Part shown: positions 7,481-14,493 of the stretch, piece after piece
Layout of the letters: each line of letters opens with the position of its first letter
Numbering within the stretch: the first letter of the stretch is position 1
Assembly: GCA_902766525.1 (NCBI GenBank)
Contig: CACXDX010000074.1
Span: 1-19,869 of the forward strand
Reading direction: 5' to 3'
DNA length: 19,869 nucleotides
DNA from: an uncultured Bacillota bacterium
Lineage (GTDB): Bacteria; Bacillota; Dehalobacteriia; UBA7702
Made by a program: the position numbers and the translations under genes
Notes under the pieces: generated by a model
What the model saw: only the letters and a program-made list of their open reading frames with translations
What the model was told of the DNA's origin: nothing
Database searches by the model: none

Positions 7481-7756
7481 TTGCTGCGCTAAACGGGGAG
7501 GTAGCGGTGCCCTGTAACCCACAACCCGCTATAGTGGGGTCGAATTCCCGTTCGAGGCAGCATTTTGTAGGGTCAGCCTTTTATAAGTGATGTTGATAGC
7601 CGGGTCCCGGGCGGCGGACGGCTGTGAACCCCGTCAGGTCCGGAAGGAAGCAGCGGTAAGCAGTGCGGTTTGGGTGCCCCGGGGAAGCCCGGAAGGAGTT
7701 AACTGTAAAAGCAGCGCCTGTAAAATGTTTGTCGGAAACGGGTGCGCAGCTTTTTT
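7481..7756 (+). ncRNA. ffs: Signal recognition particle RNA, long Gram-positive type with Alu domain (scRNA)
   Basis: The RNA scaffold of the signal recognition particle, which with Ffh targets nascent membrane and secreted proteins. Seen: the S-domain hallmark GTCAGGTCCGGAAGGAAGCA (7633-7652) followed by GCGGTAAGCA, and a 5' Alu-type domain starting GGGGAGGTAGCGG with CCTGTAACCC and a CCCGCTATAGTGGGG arm. The 5' GCTGCGC (7483-7489) pairs with the 3' GCGCAGC (7744-7750), which is followed by six T. This is the architecture of the about 270-nt Bacillus scRNA rather than the short 4.5S form. The exact ends are inferred. A gene for this RNA also lies upstream of dnaX in Bacillus. Confidence 0.95.
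7699..7726 (+). promoter_or_regulatory. Possible weak dnaX promoter inside the SRP RNA gene
   Basis: TTAACT (7699-7704) and TAAAAT (7721-7726) with a 16-base spacer. This is the only promoter-like match I found between the SRP RNA promoter and dnaX, and it lies within a structured RNA whose sequence is constrained for other reasons. Confidence 0.25.
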
Positions 7757-7787
7757 AAATCATGATGCCGATATCACCGCGTTAGCC

Positions 7788-7832
7788 GGAAATACAGGCG
7801 GGAAAAGAAACCGTGGTGTATTTCCTTTTTTT
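7788..7832 (+). terminator. Strong hairpin with T run between SRP RNA and dnaX
   Basis: GGAAATACA (7788-7796) and TGTATTTCC (7817-7825) are perfectly complementary, with an inner CGG/CCG pairing, followed by seven T (7826-7832). It sits only 24 bases before the dnaX start. It may be a backup terminator for the SRP RNA or an attenuator for the dnaX operon. Confidence 0.85.
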
Positions 7833-7856
7833 CTATCTCCGAATTCAGGTGATCTT

Positions 7857-9584
7857 ATGGAACATGTCGCGCTTTATCGAAAGTGGAGACCGCAAAACTT
7901 TAAAACCGTTCTCGGCCAGGATGACAATGTCTGCGTCTTGAAAAATGCTGTTGCCCGGGGCCGTGTTTCCCATGCTTATCTCTTTTGCGGAACGCGGGGT
8001 ACGGGGAAGACAAGTACGGCCAGGATCCTGGCGAAAGCATTGAACTGCGAGCATCCACTCGACGGAGAACCCTGCAATCAATGTGAATCCTGCAGAGCCA
8101 TTACCGAAGGAAGTTTTATGGATGTCATTGAAATCGACGCGGCATCCAACCGCGGCATTGACGAAGTCCGGGATCTGCTGGAAAAGGTGCATTTTATCCC
8201 CGTAAAGGGAAAATATAAAGTTTATATCATTGACGAGGCTCATATGCTGACCCAGGAAGCATTCAATGCTTTGTTGAAAACGTTTGAAGAACCGCCGGCC
8301 CATGTGGTATTCATCCTTGCGACGACAGAGGCGAGGAAGGTACCGCTGACGATCATTTCCCGCTGTCAGCGTTATGATTTCAGATCCATCAGCGAAAAAA
8401 TATTGCGTGACGCTCTGATGAAAATCGCCGAAGCGGAACAGGTAACGGTGGAAGAAGATGCCCTGTTTTTATTGGCGGAAAAAGCCAGGGGCAGTATGAG
8501 GGATGCTCTTTCCCTGATGGATCAGGCGATTGGCGGCGACCGTGTTCTGACCGCCGCCGAGATCGATCGGTTGACGGGATCCGTGTCCTATGACTTTTGG
8601 CCGGGCTTTTTCCGTTCTGTTGCCGAAAATGACCTGCCTCGGGTATTTCGCGCCATTGATGAAATTGAAGCCGAGGGAAAAGATCTGCGTCAGTTTTTCC
8701 GGGATTTTCGAGATCGCGCCGGTGATCTGCTTTCCGTCGGTAAGATTTCCGGCGGGGAAAACGGCAGCGGAAAGATCCTGAAGGAATGCGCGTCACTGTT
8801 TACGTCGGCGCAAATATTAACGATCATCTCCGTTTGCGGAGAGAGTGAGATCGTTTTTCGTTATAATCGCGACGCGAAAGCCGTCTGCCGCTTTTTGACA
8901 GCGCGGATCATGAAAGAGCTTTTCCCGAATGCGGAACGTCCCGCGCCTCTTCGCAAAGAAGCGGAAAGCCAAAGAAAAGAACCGGAAACGGCGCAATCCT
9001 TTGGGAACGCTGATGCAGCCGGGATAAAAGAAACTCTTTCCGACACGGCCATCAGGGAGGAGATTCCCCTCCCCGATGAAGTTCCGCCTCCCGGGGATGA
9101 CGACTTTTTCCCGGACATTGAGGAAACGGTGATCCCACCGCTGAATCCCGTCGATCCCGGGAAAAAGGAAATCGATCCGTTGCCGGATTTATTCGGGAAG
9201 GAATCGGAGGCGGAGAAAACGGGTGAAGTCGATCCGAAACCCGTGCGAGCGGAAAAAACAGAGCGGGAGCGAAAGGATGAAGCTGCCGCCGAGAAAACGA
9301 TTGACGGTGAGCAGCAGCTGCTTTGGGCAAAATTGCTGCAAAAAGTAAAAAAACAGGATCGTCAGACCTTTACCTGGTTGAGTGCGGGTGAGCTCCGTGA
9401 AATCGGCGACGCCGAGATCGTGGTCGCTTATGACGGTGACGTTTCAGTGCGTTTGGCCAAAGTCAGGGAACCGAGCCATCTCGCTGTTATCGAAACGGCT
9501 TTGGCGGAGGTTTTCGGTAAACCGATGCATTTTCGGGCTGTTGCCGCTGAACGGCAAGACACTTCGGAAGGAACACTTTTTTAA
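7857..9584 (+). CDS. dnaX: DNA polymerase III subunit tau (DnaX)
   Basis: The ATPase core subunit of the clamp loader, which loads the sliding clamp and ties polymerases together at the replication fork; 575 aa. Seen: the N-terminal LYRKWRPQNFKTVLGQ, Walker A GTRGTGKT (45-52), a zinc site at Cys64/73/76/79, Walker B DEAH (126-129), the sensor-1 region LATTEARKVP, and the SRC arginine-finger motif (168-170). A Pro/Glu/Lys-rich low-complexity linker spans about residues 390-480, followed by a C-terminal domain where tau contacts the polymerase. I chose ATG at 7857, preceded by AGGTGA; the open frame runs back into the SRP RNA but has no family similarity there. An A7 run at 9347-9353 is a possible frameshift site. 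It heads the dnaX-ybaB-recR-bofA cluster. Confidence 0.96.
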   Translation: MEHVALYRKWRPQNFKTVLGQDDNVCVLKNAVARGRVSHAYLFCGTRGTGKTSTARILAKALNCEHPLDGEPCNQCESCRAITEGSFMDVIEIDAASNRGIDEVRDLLEKVHFIPVKGKYKVYIIDEAHMLTQEAFNALLKTFEEPPAHVVFILATTEARKVPLTIISRCQRYDFRSISEKILRDALMKIAEAEQVTVEEDALFLLAEKARGSMRDALSLMDQAIGGDRVLTAAEIDRLTGSVSYDFWPGFFRSVAENDLPRVFRAIDEIEAEGKDLRQFFRDFRDRAGDLLSVGKISGGENGSGKILKECASLFTSAQILTIISVCGESEIVFRYNRDAKAVCRFLTARIMKELFPNAERPAPLRKEAESQRKEPETAQSFGNADAAGIKETLSDTAIREEIPLPDEVPPPGDDDFFPDIEETVIPPLNPVDPGKKEIDPLPDLFGKESEAEKTGEVDPKPVRAEKTERERKDEAAAEKTIDGEQQLLWAKLLQKVKKQDRQTFTWLSAGELREIGDAEIVVAYDGDVSVRLAKVREPSHLAVIETALAEVFGKPMHFRAVAAERQDTSEGTLF

Positions 9585-9604
9585 TGTGAAGGAGGTATAA
9601 TCAC

Positions 9605-9919
9605 ATGGGTGCAAATATGCAAAAAATGATGAAACAAATGCAAAAAATGCAGAGAGACATGGAAAAGATGCAGGCGGAAGCCGCCGAAAAAACGGTGGAA
9701 GCAACTTCCGGCGGCGGTGCCGTTACGATAACGGTTTCCGGGAATCAGGAAGTGAAAGCCGTTAAAATCAACCCGGACGCCGTTGATCTCGATGATATTG
9801 AAATGCTGGAAGATATGGTGATGGCTGCGGCTAACGAAGCTTTGGAAAAATCCAAGGATATGGTTGCCGGCGAATTGAGCAAACTAACCGGCGGGATGAA
9901 TATCCCCGGCCTCTTTTAA
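9605..9919 (+). CDS. YbaB/EbfC family nucleoid-associated protein
   Basis: A 104-aa DNA-binding protein that forms dimers and coats DNA; it is almost always encoded between dnaX and recR. Seen: the Met/Gln/Lys-rich N-terminal helix (MQKMMKQMQKMQRDMEKMQ), the strand block VEATSGGGAVTITVSGNQEV and the C-terminal helix with AANEALEKS. Start ATG follows AAGGAGG. It lies 20 bases after dnaX and 12 before recR, so the three genes are surely one operon. Length and motifs are normal for the family. Confidence 0.95.
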   Translation: MGANMQKMMKQMQKMQRDMEKMQAEAAEKTVEATSGGGAVTITVSGNQEVKAVKINPDAVDLDDIEMLEDMVMAAANEALEKSKDMVAGELSKLTGGMNIPGLF

Positions 9920-9931
9920 TCGGAGCGAAAG

Positions 9932-10531
9932 ATGAATTGTTTTCCCGAAAGTCTGGAAAAGCTCATCGCCGAACTATCAAAGCTTCCCGGGGTTGGGCCG
10001 AAGACCGCGCAGAGACTGGCCTTTCATATTCTTGAACAAAAGAATAACGGAGCGGAGCGACTTGCTTCAGCGCTGGTAACCGCCGCCGAAAAGCTGGATG
10101 AATGTCCCGTCTGTTTTCATATTGCGGAGGAGGGGCACTGCGCGCTTTGTGATGATGATTCCAGAGACAACAGCGTGATCTGTGTTGTGGAATCGCCCCG
10201 CGATGTTCTCCCCATTGAACGCAGCGGTTCGTTTCACGGCCGCTATCATATTCTGGGCGGGCTGCTTTCTCCCATGGACGGCATCGGTCCGACGGAGCTT
10301 CACATTCGTGAACTGTTAAAGCGGCTGGAAAATGAGGAAGTCAAGGAAGTTATTTTGGCCACCGGATCCAATGTGGAAGGTGAAGCGACCGCCGCTTATC
10401 TTGCTGATCTGCTTAAGCCGCTGGGACTGGTCGTGACCAGGATCGCTCAGGGTATGCCCGTCGGCGGCGATCTGGAATATATCGATGAGATCACCTTGGC
10501 GAAAGCCTTGGCGGGACGGAGGGAATTTTAA
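9932..10531 (+). CDS. recR: Recombination mediator protein RecR
   Basis: RecR works with RecO (and RecF) to load RecA on SSB-coated single-stranded DNA. At 199 aa it has the family's usual length. Seen: the helix-hairpin-helix KLPGVGPKTAQRLAFHIL (about 17-34), a four-Cys zinc site at C58, C61, C70 and C73, and a Toprim domain from about 81 (VICVVESPRD, GGLLSPMDGIGP, ILATGSNVEGEATAAYLA) ending with the Walker-B-like RIAQGMPVGGDLEYIDE. The ATG is preceded by GGAG. The stop codon directly abuts the ATG of the next gene (TAAATG), so translation is probably coupled. Confidence 0.97.
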   Translation: MNCFPESLEKLIAELSKLPGVGPKTAQRLAFHILEQKNNGAERLASALVTAAEKLDECPVCFHIAEEGHCALCDDDSRDNSVICVVESPRDVLPIERSGSFHGRYHILGGLLSPMDGIGPTELHIRELLKRLENEEVKEVILATGSNVEGEATAAYLADLLKPLGLVVTRIAQGMPVGGDLEYIDEITLAKALAGRREF

Positions 10532-10798
10532 ATGAGCTTTTTCCCGGAAGAGATCCTTACATTTTTTTTGATTCTCGGCATCATTGCGGCGGTGATCTGG
10601 GTTTTCTTCCGCGCGGTACATACGATTTTTAAAATCCTCGGCAACAGTTTTGCCGGTCTCGTTCTCTTTTTCCTTTTGGTTACGGTCGGGCCGTATTTCG
10701 GTCTGAATTTGCCGGTCAATCTCATCACCATTCTGATCAGTCTTGTCGGCGGTATTTTCGGCGTGATCGGGATGACGGTTTTTTATCTCTTCTTTTAA
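10532..10798 (+). CDS. bofA: BofA family protein (pro-sigma-K processing inhibitor type)
   Basis: In Bacillus, BofA is an integral protein of the outer forespore membrane that holds the SpoIVFB protease inactive until the sigma-K checkpoint. Seen: an 88-aa, strongly hydrophobic protein with two or three membrane helices and the C-terminal family block LPVNLITILISLVGGIFGVI. Length and position downstream of recR match the Bacillus gene (87 aa). It begins one base after the recR stop; its ribosome site GGAGGG is inside recR. With sigH nearby it strongly suggests a sporulating host, but BofA-like genes also occur where sigma-K processing is unproven. Confidence 0.88.
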   Translation: MSFFPEEILTFFLILGIIAAVIWVFFRAVHTIFKILGNSFAGLVLFFLLVTVGPYFGLNLPVNLITILISLVGGIFGVIGMTVFYLFF

Positions 10799-10810
10799 AA
10801 GGTGGCTCAT

Positions 10811-11350
10811 ATGACGGATCCTTATTTTATTGATTTCGCGAAATCGATCGGTTTTACCGAGGCGTCCTATTTTGATCCCAAAAAAATTTCCTTTGAGGAC
10901 AGCTCCATTCTGCGGGATGGCTGCAAGGCCAATGACTGCGGGTTTTACGGCCGTTACTGGACATGTCCGCCGGGAGTCGGTTCCGAAGAAAAAGTGAAGA
11001 ATAAAATCATGAGCTATGATCACGGCATGATCCTGCAAATGCTGACGGAAGCGGTCAGCTGTGATCTGCAGCCGGAATTTTTTGCCGATATTGCTCATAC
11101 CTTTAATGAAATGGCCGTAATGGTAAAAGAAGAATTGGAAAAGACCGATGTCAACGTGTTTATGTTGGGTATGAGCAATTGTACCATCTGTGAGGACTGT
11201 TCTTATCCCAAGGCGGCCTGTCGCTTTCCCGAGCGGATGATCCCCTGCATTTCAGGACATTGTATCAATGTTTATCGTCTTTGGGACAGTACCGGCCATC
11301 GTCGGGCCGATCTCAGCGAAAGTGATTTTTACGCCGTATTGCTATGGTGA
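10811..11350 (+). CDS. DUF2284 cysteine-rich, putative metal-binding protein
   Basis: A 179-aa soluble protein of unknown function from the DUF2284 family. Seen: ten cysteines, with a first group C38, C43 and C52 in DGC...CGFYGRYWTCPPGVG and a second group C124, C127, C130 and C137 in CTICEDCSYPKAACRFPE, then C146 and C151. The spacing suggests iron-sulfur or zinc binding; the family is annotated as predicted metal-binding, but no reaction is established. I prefer ATG at 10811 over an in-frame GTG at 10802, because AAAGGTGG then sits 5 bases upstream. It lies 12 bases after bofA and is the last gene before the terminator, so it is probably co-transcribed with the dnaX cluster, perhaps as a passenger. 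Confidence 0.85.
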   Translation: MTDPYFIDFAKSIGFTEASYFDPKKISFEDSSILRDGCKANDCGFYGRYWTCPPGVGSEEKVKNKIMSYDHGMILQMLTEAVSCDLQPEFFADIAHTFNEMAVMVKEELEKTDVNVFMLGMSNCTICEDCSYPKAACRFPERMIPCISGHCINVYRLWDSTGHRRADLSESDFYAVLLW

Positions 11351-11369
11351 AAACAATAATATAATAATG

Positions 11370-11402
11370 AAAAAAAGGCATCCCTTCAAAGGATGCCTTT
11401 TT
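11370..11402. terminator. Bidirectional Rho-independent terminator
   Basis: GGCATCC (11377-11383) and GGATGCC (11391-11397) with loop CTTCAAA are flanked by A7 on the left and T5 on the right. It can stop the plus-strand dnaX-DUF2284 unit and the converging minus-strand zinc-ribbon unit. Confidence 0.93.
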
Positions 11403-11420
11403 CTGTTACGGATCGCGTTT

Positions 11421-11771
11421 TTAATAAGATGTTCCCAATGCGAAAACAAAAATGACGAGAAAGATGATGTAGACAATGAGTAAAAGAATGCCGGCGGCGG
11501 CGCTGATAAGCGCGCCGATCCCCGCGGCCTTTGCGGTTTTCGGTCTTTCCTCTTTCCAAATCAGGAAGAGAATGAGGCCGGCAACGGGAACAAGGAAACC
11601 GAGCAGTCCCCAAAGGAAACCACCGCCGTCATTGGCGGGAAGGTTCGTTTTTACGGGGACATTTTGATCGGGAGATTGTTCCTGATCATTCGTGAGTTGT
11701 TTTTCTCCGCAAACGGAACAAAAAACCGCGTCGTCTTTGATTTGTTCGCCGCAATGGATGCAGTATTTCAT
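11421..11771 (-). CDS. Zinc-ribbon membrane protein, paralogue B
   Basis: A 116-aa small membrane protein of unknown function. Seen: an N-terminal zinc ribbon with CIHC (C4, C7) and CSVC (C18, C21), a short polar Gln/Pro/Asn linker, the block GGFLWGLLGFLVPVAGLILFL, a charged loop WKEERPKTAKAAGIGA and a last hydrophobic helix. It is clearly related to the gene at 12183-12617: the ribbon, both helices and the PKTAKAAGIGA loop align, while the linkers differ. Start ATG follows AAAGGA. It is the last gene of the three-gene unit, ending at the shared terminator. The ribbon probably faces the cytoplasm; its partner is unknown. Confidence 0.8.
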   Translation of the reverse strand: MKYCIHCGEQIKDDAVFCSVCGEKQLTNDQEQSPDQNVPVKTNLPANDGGGFLWGLLGFLVPVAGLILFLIWKEERPKTAKAAGIGALISAAAGILLLIVYIIFLVIFVFALGTSY

Positions 11772-11808
11772 TGCAAATTATCCTTTCTGTCTGCTGTGTC
11801 GCCCGGCG

Positions 11809-12174
11809 TTAACGGAAATAGGTCAAACCGACCTTTTGCCCCAAATGATAGACGTATACGAAGCTCATGATGAGCAGCGCCGCAAAAGCATAGCCGAAGA
11901 GCGTCCCGGTCCAGAGACGGCGGACATTATTGCTCTCATAGGCCGTCAGCCGCTGAACAAAACCATCAATCAGCATAGGGATCGTCAAAAGAAGCAAAAT
12001 CCAAAAGGGAGGATGATAAAATCCATAGCTCAGGATCGCCGCGATCATGCCGACAAGTTCTCCGGTACAGCGGGCACAGATGGGAAAAGGCTTCCCTTTA
12101 TAGTGGAAAGAGCGGTCGGGGCGACAGTGGCAGCCGAAAACGATCGGCAGCCAGCGATAGAGAAACGCTTTCAA
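11809..12174 (-). CDS. DUF2085 family membrane protein (TTG start)
   Basis: A 121-aa integral membrane protein. Seen: FGCHCRPDRSFHYKGKPFPICARCTGELVG in two overlapping parts, with the CH, the SFxYKGKPFP stretch and the CARCTG motif typical of DUF2085, then three hydrophobic helices and a central PMLIDGFVQRL...ESNNVRRLWTG motif. Function is unknown; the Cys/His motif suggests metal or heme-like binding, but nothing proves it. The only plausible start is TTG at 12174, since TAA lies two codons upstream. No good ribosome site is seen, so translation probably depends on coupling to the gene ending 8 bases upstream. Confidence 0.78.
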   Translation of the reverse strand: MKAFLYRWLPIVFGCHCRPDRSFHYKGKPFPICARCTGELVGMIAAILSYGFYHPPFWILLLLTIPMLIDGFVQRLTAYESNNVRRLWTGTLFGYAFAALLIMSFVYVYHLGQKVGLTYFR

Positions 12175-12182
12175 AATTTAAA

Positions 12183-12617
12183 TCAATAACCGGCAGCTCC
12201 GGCAAGACCGAGAGCGAAAGAAATGATATAGCAAATGACGGAGACGGCAACACCGACGATGGCGCCGATCCCGGCGGCTTTCGCGGTTTGCGGTTTGTCA
12301 CCTTTCCAGACCAGGAAGAGGATTAAACCGACGAGGGGAATGCAGCAGCCGAGGAGACCCCAGCCGAAACCGCCCTTATCTTCGGGCTGCTGGACCGGAG
12401 CTTGCTGATACTGCTGTTGCTGGAACTGATTCTGTTGGGGAACCTGTTGCTGGGGTTGAGGTTGTTGGATGGGTTCTTCGACCGGAGCGGCTTCGGCTGC
12501 GGGGGTTTCCGGAGCTTCGGCTTCAACGGGGGTTTCAGCTACCTGAGGGGCGCCGCAGTTGGTGCAGAACGTGGCGTCATCGGCGATTTCGCCGCCGCAT
12601 TGAGGACAATACTTCAT
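12183..12617 (-). CDS. Zinc-ribbon membrane protein, paralogue A, with Gln/Pro-rich linker
   Basis: A 144-aa membrane protein of unknown function, first gene of the unit. Seen: an N-terminal zinc ribbon (CPQC at 4-7, CTNC at 18-21), a long linker first rich in Glu/Ala/Pro and then in Gln/Pro (about residues 28-78), then GGFGWGLLGCCIPLVGLILFL, the loop KGDKPQTAKAAGIGA and a final helix. It is a paralogue of the gene at 11421-11771, differing mainly in the expanded linker. Start ATG is preceded by AGGAG. Proteins of this design are common in Clostridia. A scaffold or sensor role is a guess. Confidence 0.82.
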   Translation of the reverse strand: MKYCPQCGGEIADDATFCTNCGAPQVAETPVEAEAPETPAAEAAPVEEPIQQPQPQQQVPQQNQFQQQQYQQAPVQQPEDKGGFGWGLLGCCIPLVGLILFLVWKGDKPQTAKAAGIGAIVGVAVSVICYIISFALGLAGAAGY

Positions 12618-12690
12618 TGTTTTACTCCTTTTTTGATTTTTTTAAAACTTGCGGAAAATATAATCTTCCACTTTACAATTACCTATTATA

Positions 12691-12719
12691 ATAATAGCAT
12701 TTTTCTCGAAAAATGTCTA
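12691..12719 (-). promoter_or_regulatory. Promoter of the zinc-ribbon/DUF2085 unit with palindrome in its spacer
   Basis: On the minus strand, TAGACA (12714-12719), a 17-base spacer and TATTAT (12691-12696). The spacer holds a perfect 7-bp inverted repeat ATTTTTC-TC-GAAAAAT (12699-12714), well placed for a repressor. Confidence 0.6.
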
Positions 12720-12740
12720 CCCAAAAAAGAAAAAATCAAA

Positions 12741-12775
12741 GAAAAATCCCGTTTTCCGAGGAAGGAGAACGGGAT
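12741..12775 (-). terminator. Terminator of the ileS-ACT-UPF0210 unit
   Basis: ATCCCGTT (12746-12753) pairs with AACGGGAT (12768-12775). On the minus strand the stem is followed by TTTTTC and further T-rich sequence. Confidence 0.88.
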
Positions 12776-12804
12776 GTGTCACTTTTTGTCCTATGACGGA
12801 GAGC

Positions 12805-14172
12805 TCAGTTGTTCAAGCTTTTGATCGGGGCGGGGATACGTCCGCCTCTCTTTACGAAATCATCGGCCTTGGCCTGATTGACTGCCATGACAGGACCGCT
12901 GCCGAGAAGACCGCCGAATTCGACGCAATCGCCTTCTTTTTTGCCCGCGGCGGGGATGATGCGAACGGCGGTGGTCTTGTTGTTGATCATGCCGATGGCC
13001 GCTTCGTCGGCGATGACGGCGGCAATGGTTTCCGCCGAGGTATCACCGGGAACGGTGATCATATCGAGACCGACGGAGCAAACCGCGGTCATGGCTTCCA
13101 GTTTTTCCAAATGAAGCACATTTTCGTTGACGGCACGGATCATGCCGGCATCCTCACTGACGGGGATAAAGGCTCCGGAGAGTCCGCCGACGTGGGAAGA
13201 AGCCATGGAACCGCCTTTCTTGACGGCGTCATTGAGCATGGCCAGAGCCGCTGTTGTCCCAGGGCCGCCGCAGCGTTCAAGACCCATGGCCTCCAATATT
13301 TCGGCAACACTGTCGCCTGCGGCCGGTGTCGGCGCGAGAGAAAGGTCGACGATGCCGAAGGGGACATTCAGGCGGCGGGAGGCCTCTCTGGCAACGAGTT
13401 CTCCCATTCGCGTGATCTTAAAAGCGGTTTTTTTGATGACCTCCGCGAGCTGACCGAGATTCAGGTCGGGATGTTCGCTGAGTACGTTGCGCACGACGCC
13501 GGGTCCGGAAACACCGGTATTGATGACGACCTCCGGTTCACCGATGCCGTGGAAGGCGCCGGCCATGAAGGGATTGTCTTCGGGTACATTGCAGAAGACC
13601 ACCAATTTGGCGCAGCCGATGCCGTCCCGGTCCCCGGTGCGTTCGGCTGTTTCTTTGATGATTTTTCCCATGGTGTAAACGGCGTCCATATTGATGCCGG
13701 CTTTGGTGGAACCGATATTGACGGAAGCGCAGACCCTTTCGGTTTCGGTCAGCGCCGCCGGAATGCTGCGGATGAGTTTTTCATCACTTTTTGTCATGCC
13801 CTTATGGACAAGAGCGGAAAATCCGCCGAGGAAATTTACGCCCACTTCTTTGGCCGCATGATCCAAAGCTTTGGCTAAAGGAACGTAATCTTCACAATCT
13901 GCCGATGCGCCGACGAGAGAAACGGGCGTCACCGAGATACGTTTATTGACAATGGGAATACCGAAATCACGACTGATATCCTCCCCTGTTTTGACCAGAT
14001 CCTTTGCTTTGAGGCAGATCTTATCGTAAATATTGCGGGCGGTTTTGTCGATGTCGGAATCGGCACAGTCCATCAGGCTGATTCCCATCGTGATGGTTCG
14101 CACATCGAGATTTTCATTGGAGACCATATTGATGGTCTCCATGATTTCAGCGTAGTTAAAGCTGCTGTTCAT
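12805..14172 (-). CDS. UPF0210 (DUF711) family protein, PFL-like fold
   Basis: A 455-aa protein of the UPF0210/DUF711 family, whose fold resembles pyruvate formate-lyase type enzymes; its reaction is unknown to me. Seen: the N-terminal block ENLDVRTITMGISLMDCAD, RISVTPVSLVGA, the Gly-rich NFLGGFSALVHKGMT, CASVNIGSTKAGINMDAV, the FHGIGEPEVVINTGVSGPG motif, APTPAAGDSVAEILEAMGLE and GLLGSGPVMAVN. All are in the order usual for the family and the length is normal. I saw no C-terminal glycyl-radical consensus. ATG at 14172 follows GGGAG by 8 bases. It lies 24 bases after the ACT-domain gene, a pairing seen in many Firmicutes, and is last in the ileS unit before the terminator. Confidence 0.9.
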   Translation of the reverse strand: MNSSFNYAEIMETINMVSNENLDVRTITMGISLMDCADSDIDKTARNIYDKICLKAKDLVKTGEDISRDFGIPIVNKRISVTPVSLVGASADCEDYVPLAKALDHAAKEVGVNFLGGFSALVHKGMTKSDEKLIRSIPAALTETERVCASVNIGSTKAGINMDAVYTMGKIIKETAERTGDRDGIGCAKLVVFCNVPEDNPFMAGAFHGIGEPEVVINTGVSGPGVVRNVLSEHPDLNLGQLAEVIKKTAFKITRMGELVAREASRRLNVPFGIVDLSLAPTPAAGDSVAEILEAMGLERCGGPGTTAALAMLNDAVKKGGSMASSHVGGLSGAFIPVSEDAGMIRAVNENVLHLEKLEAMTAVCSVGLDMITVPGDTSAETIAAVIADEAAIGMINNKTTAVRIIPAAGKKEGDCVEFGGLLGSGPVMAVNQAKADDFVKRGGRIPAPIKSLNN

Positions 14173-14196
14173 GGCAATATCTCCCGTATTCAGTCG

Positions 14197-14469
14197 TTAA
14201 ATGCGGTGCATGTAACTGAAGATCTCTTCCTTTTGAACCTGGATCTTCATGGCGATTTCTTCGCCGACGTCATCGAGCTTTTCCTGAAAGCGTTTGAAAT
14301 CAACATTGCATCCCCCGATATCGCAGAGCATGACCATGGTGAAAATATCCTGAAGCAAGGTTTGATTGATATCGAGAATATTGACATTGCATTCGGCGAT
14401 TACGGCGGTGACCTTGGCAATCACGCCGACTTTATCCTGTCCGATGACGGTAATGATGGCTCTGTTCAT
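14197..14469 (-). CDS. ACT domain protein, UPF0237 family
   Basis: A 90-aa single ACT domain, a fold that usually binds amino acids and works as a dimer. Seen: MNRAIITVIGQDKVGVIAKV (first strand and the Gly-containing ligand turn), ECNVNILDINQTLLQDIFTM (second strand) and the ending IFSYMHRI typical of UPF0237. Start ATG is preceded by AGGAG at 6 bases. It sits 24 bases after ileS and 24 before UPF0210. The family member and its UPF0210 neighbour probably work together. Isoleucine or another branched-chain amino acid as ligand is suggested only by the ileS context. Confidence 0.92.
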   Translation of the reverse strand: MNRAIITVIGQDKVGVIAKVTAVIAECNVNILDINQTLLQDIFTMVMLCDIGGCNVDFKRFQEKLDDVGEEIAMKIQVQKEEIFSYMHRI

Positions 14470-14493
14470 GGTGAACTCCTTTTTTGTTCGTTC

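Noticed and set aside
7587..7856. N-terminal extension of DnaX by 90 codons
   Set aside because: The stretch is SRP RNA and a terminator hairpin; the family N terminus (LYRKWRP) begins right after ATG at 7857 with a ribosome site before it.
12793..13878. Plus-strand open frame of 361 codons antisense to the UPF0210 gene
   Set aside because: Shadow of a well-supported gene; composition His/Gly/Asp-rich as expected of antisense reading. The same applies to long frames opposite ileS (16054-17025) and recR/DUF2284 (10316-11098).
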